In this document: positions 61,542-64,000 of the stretch, in pieces
How positions within the stretch are numbered: the stretch's first letter is position 1
How the letters are laid out: every line of letters begins with the position of its first letter
DNA from: Halocatena halophila
Lineage (GTDB): Archaea > Halobacteriota > Halobacteria > Halobacteriales > Haloarculaceae
Assembly (NCBI GenBank): GCA_027563145.1
Contig: CP071306.1
Span: 2,294,001 to 2,358,000 of the forward strand
Reading direction: 5' to 3'
Length of the DNA stretch: 64,000 nt
Translations under genes and position numbers: made by a program
Notes under the pieces: generated by a model
Seen by the model: only the letters and a program-made list of their open reading frames with translations
Told to the model about the DNA's origin: nothing
The model's database searches: none

Positions 61542-61955
61542 ATGTTTCAGGATTACGTGACGGCGGCCGGACGAGCGATGGTCGAAACGCTGGGGCGCAC
61601 CTCGAGCTGTCTCTATGCTCGACGACCGCTGGCGGTCGATCTCCTCGAAAGCGAGGATGCGTATCTCGCCGTCTTCGATGCGCCAGGGGCAACGTCTTCT
61701 TCGGTGGCCGTCGAATATGAGGCCCCAACGATCACGGTGACGGTCGATCGCTCACGGGAGACACCCGGTGAGGTGCGCTTTGGTGGACGACCCCTGCACC
61801 AATCCCGGTCCGTGCAACTGCCAACTAGCGCGGTCGATTTCGACGGTGCAACGGCTGAGCTGACTGGAAACGGAACCCTTCACGTTCAGATTCCCAAAAC
61901 AGAATCCGGATTCGACGAACCGATTCGGATCGATCCGACAGAGGGCGACGCCTAG
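61542..61955 (+). CDS. Hsp20/alpha-crystallin-like protein
   Basis: The 137-aa protein has an alpha-crystallin-like beta sandwich: AVDLLESEDAYLAVFDAPGA, PTITVTVDRSRETP and SRSVQLPTSAVDFDGATAEL, then GTLHVQIPK, the last resembling the C-terminal strand of small heat-shock proteins. The N-terminus is hydrophobic and short. It is more divergent than the copy at 27848. Holdase activity is plausible. Its TAG interlocks with the next gene in CTAG (61952-61955). Confidence 0.75.
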   Translation: MFQDYVTAAGRAMVETLGRTSSCLYARRPLAVDLLESEDAYLAVFDAPGATSSSVAVEYEAPTITVTVDRSRETPGEVRFGGRPLHQSRSVQLPTSAVDFDGATAELTGNGTLHVQIPKTESGFDEPIRIDPTEGDA

Positions 61956-62758
61956 GCAAGCGTGACAGCCGCGGGATGGCAGATCACATCCGTCACGCCA
62001 CTCGCTCTAAGCGATTCGATTCGCTCTGCCACAGTGTTTCGGTCGCCGGCAATTCCGTACTGGTTTGTGGCCGTTCGCAACACCGATCGTGCCTCGCCAG
62101 TCGCATTGCTGTCAGTGTGATACGACCGGTCGAGCGCGCTAAGCGCCTCACGAACGGGCTTTCTTCTGGCGACGTAGTCGCCAAGCGCATCGAGCACCAC
62201 ATCGTCGTTGTCCGAGAGAACCGTTGGCGCATACACCGCGATCGGGGCGTCGTATCCAGCGTTCCTGAGCGCCCGTACCGTTCGACCGGTGGATTTCGAA
62301 AGGAGTTCGTACTGGACGCCACCGATCGCCATGGCGATCCGTTCGACGCTCTCAGTTCCGATCCAGGGCTGGTGAGCCAAATTGTCAGCCGCTACCGCCT
62401 CACGAAGGCGTGGGGCGATTGCTCGCTTTGCTTCCGTGCCATTGAGATACGCCGGATGCCCGGCGACAAGGACCCGGCCAATATGCGACGGAAGCTCCTC
62501 GACGATCGAGTGATCGCCCAGCGGGTCGAAGCCATCGGCACGAACTGGCGTCGTCACAAACACCTGGTGGTGCTCGGCGAGTGCGTCAAGCACGGCGCGC
62601 TCTGGAACGTGCTCGTGGCCCTCAAAATCGATCACCAGCCGATCGACATCGAGCGATCGATCGGTGAGCGATCGAAGCTCTGTGGCGGTCGGTTTGAGCG
62701 CTAGCCCGTCACAGGGAATGTCTGCAACGGTGGCGAGCTGCTTACGTTGTTGTGCCAT
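61952..62758 (-). CDS. haloarchaeal conserved protein, DUF7388-like
   Basis: The 268-aa protein has LVIDFEGHEHVPERAVLDAL, HQVFVTTPVRADGFDPLGDH and, at the C-terminus, NTVAERIESLRASGVTDVIC, which recalls the end of F420-dependent luciferase-like enzymes. The N-terminal half does not match that fold, so the relation may be partial. I recall the family as haloarchaea-restricted and uncharacterised. It is soluble. Confidence 0.72.
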   Translation of the reverse strand: MAQQRKQLATVADIPCDGLALKPTATELRSLTDRSLDVDRLVIDFEGHEHVPERAVLDALAEHHQVFVTTPVRADGFDPLGDHSIVEELPSHIGRVLVAGHPAYLNGTEAKRAIAPRLREAVAADNLAHQPWIGTESVERIAMAIGGVQYELLSKSTGRTVRALRNAGYDAPIAVYAPTVLSDNDDVVLDALGDYVARRKPVREALSALDRSYHTDSNATGEARSVLRTATNQYGIAGDRNTVAERIESLRASGVTDVICHPAAVTLA

Positions 62759-62859
62759 CGGTGAACACTGTCAAGCCATTGTCGGTCACGTAGGCGACCA
62801 TGTGACCAATCGGTCGGCCTGACCCAAAGCAATGGCGCCTGCGGCAGGTGTTTCGTCGC

Positions 62860-63459
62860 TCAAACCGGAAAGTCAGCATCAGGATCGACCTGGCGATCCG
62901 GCGTTTCGGGGACGGTCCAGTCGGTTACCAGCTCCAGAAACTGAACGAGCATGCGAGCCGTTGCACCCCAGACGGTGTAGCCATTGACGCGGAAGTAATG
63001 GAGTCGGATCTCGCCCTCGACCGGATGATCGCGTGCTTCGGATTCGTAGTTTGCCGGATCGGTGAGTGCCTCGATCGAGAGATGGACAATCTCGGCTACT
63101 TCTCGCTCGTCCGGTCGGTACGTCCGGTCCGGAACCGTCGCGACGACCGGGCAAATAGCATACTGCGTGACGGTCTGAATACAGTCGAGTCGCCCAAGCA
63201 CGGCAGCCTCCGAGCGAACGAGTCCGATCTCCTCGTGGGCTTCACGGAGCGCGGTCGCGGTCAGATCCCGGTCGAACGGCTCGACACCACCACCTGGGAA
63301 ACTCATCTGTCCAGGATGCTCCTCGAGATACTCTGCCCGTTTTGTAAACACCAGTGCAGGATCCACACCAGAGTCAATAACTGGAACGAGAACAGCGGCT
63401 TCCCGCCCGGCTGAACAGAGGGGAACTGGATCGTGGTCGGAGACCCGTGACAGATCCAT
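62860..63459 (-). CDS. Nudix hydrolase (CoA diphosphatase-like)
   Basis: From ATG 63459 the protein has 199 residues with the Nudix box in GGGVEPFDRDLTATALREAH followed by EEIGL (consensus Gx5Ex7REUxEExGU). MSFPGGG just before it is typical of CoA pyrophosphatases (NudL type). It cleaves CoA or another nucleoside diphosphate derivative. A longer in-frame start at 63525 would overlap the upstream gene. The C-terminal helix ends RQVDPDADFPV. Confidence 0.87.
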   Translation of the reverse strand: MDLSRVSDHDPVPLCSAGREAAVLVPVIDSGVDPALVFTKRAEYLEEHPGQMSFPGGGVEPFDRDLTATALREAHEEIGLVRSEAAVLGRLDCIQTVTQYAICPVVATVPDRTYRPDEREVAEIVHLSIEALTDPANYESEARDHPVEGEIRLHYFRVNGYTVWGATARMLVQFLELVTDWTVPETPDRQVDPDADFPV

Positions 63460-63521
63460 ACACAAACCACTCTCCGGACGGATATATTTCCCGCGGTCAC
63501 CGCCACGGATTTCGCCGGCGG

Positions 63522-63977
63522 TCACACGCTCTGTGTCGGTTCGGGGAGTAAGGATCGGACCTCCTCGAGATCGACTGCCGTCCAGGTTTCGAGATCGTAG
63601 CTCACATCGAGCAGTCGCCGGATCGTCTCGTGGTCGTCGGCTGCGACCGCCTGTGCGGTTTCCTGTCGAAACCGCCGCTCGACGGCGTTGCCGATCGCGT
63701 CACGATCCACGGCTCGCCGCTCGATCTGTAGAATGTGCGGAAGATCAACTGCATCCGCTGGAAGCGTCGGAAACGCTGTCGGGCCGACGACGAGCAGTTC
63801 ATCGGTTCGCACGAGGTGATACGTTGCGATAGCGTCCTCGACGATCGACTCCGGCGGTGGGGCGACACCATCTTTGAATGCAAGCTCTTTGGCTGCCTGG
63901 TGTAGCTCTGCGTCGGTGAGTGCCCCAAACAGATCGACGATTCCTGCCAGTTCGTCGGGCGTGAGCTCGAGCGTCAT
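63522..63977 (-). CDS. haloarchaeal conserved protein, DUF7109-like
   Basis: The 151-aa protein is helical and acidic: LTPDELAGIVDLFGALTDAE, LHQAAKELAFKDGVAPPPES, and a C-terminus ending in DLEEVRSLLPEPTQSV. I recall it as a haloarchaeal family of unknown function. It lies 62 bases upstream of the Nudix gene start on the same strand, probably one operon. The 23 bases beyond it at the window edge are too short to assign. Confidence 0.75.
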   Translation of the reverse strand: MTLELTPDELAGIVDLFGALTDAELHQAAKELAFKDGVAPPPESIVEDAIATYHLVRTDELLVVGPTAFPTLPADAVDLPHILQIERRAVDRDAIGNAVERRFRQETAQAVAADDHETIRRLLDVSYDLETWTAVDLEEVRSLLPEPTQSV

Positions 63978-64000
63978 CAGTCGGCTCAGTGATTCGTGCT

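Noticed and set aside
63978..64000. Possible 3' end of a further minus-strand gene at the right edge
   Set aside because: Only 23 bases remain; stop codons in this stretch can be read in more than one frame and nothing can be assigned.

Overview
The window reads as a chromosomal segment of a halophilic archaeon (class Halobacteria). The evidence is a strongly acidic proteome, archaeal information-processing and division genes (TFB, aTrm56, Spt5/NusG, SecE, FtsZ1, SepF, UbaA, RtcB, D-aminoacyl-tRNA deacylase), the archaeal aromatic route (ADH/ADTH synthase plus 3-dehydroquinate synthase II), many haloarchaea-restricted small zinc-ribbon families, and TATA-like boxes about 25-29 nt ahead of start codons, as expected for leaderless mRNAs. 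I recognised no rRNA, tRNA or CRISPR array. I did not assign a genus.

Layout. 1-2.1 kb: the end of tRNA methyltransferase trm56, a cupin/zinc-ribbon gene, and a cobalt-uptake pair (cbiM plus a PDGLE protein). 2.2-2.7 kb: a decayed IS200/IS605-like relic with two hairpins. 2.7-3.9 kb: a sarcosine/N-methyl-amino-acid oxidase. 3.9-10.1 kb: a visibly more AT-rich accessory island. It holds an unknown 476-aa protein whose upstream sequence looks like a Tat signal broken by a stop codon, a convergent winged-helix regulator, a tightly coupled operon headed by an extra TFB gene, an unknown 224-aa gene and a 35-aa zinc-ribbon microprotein. 10.1-13.4 kb: a DrrAB-type ABC exporter, a CPBP protease and a phosphoribosyltransferase. 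13.4-19.5 kb: RtcB ligase and a trehalose locus (otsA-otsB divergent from a GH15 hydrolase). 19.5-26.1 kb: small conserved genes, an aldehyde dehydrogenase, Pcm, a zinc-finger protein and an M29-type aminopeptidase. 26.3-31.5 kb: type II GAPDH, Hsp20, a second M29-type peptidase, UbaA and a BtuF-like protein. 31.5-38.1 kb: SepF, a YgfZ-like folate protein, a coiled-coil protein and endonuclease III. 38.1-43.8 kb: aromatic amino-acid genes (aroB', aroA', trpA, trpB, trpC) on the minus strand. 43.9-51.0 kb: an alkyltransferase-like protein without the active-site cysteine, AN1-rhomboid, endonuclease V, SDR, an ArsA/TRC40 ATPase and CinA. 51.0-54.3 kb: dtdA-ftsZ1-secE-spt5. 54.4-60.2 kb: a Na/Ca antiporter, aroE, a disordered HhH protein and pabB-pabA-pabC. 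60.2-64 kb: small conserved genes and a Nudix hydrolase.

How the genes fit together. aroA', aroB' and aroE supply chorismate precursors. trpCBA completes tryptophan and pabBAC makes p-aminobenzoate. OtsA and OtsB make trehalose, which the divergent GH15 enzyme may hydrolyse. SepF and FtsZ1 act at the division site, and SecE and Spt5 serve protein export and transcription elongation. The coding layout is very compact: seven convergent gene pairs interlock their stop codons within a single CTAR tetranucleotide. The least explained part is the AT-rich island at 3.9-10.1 kb, which is the best candidate for an undescribed system.
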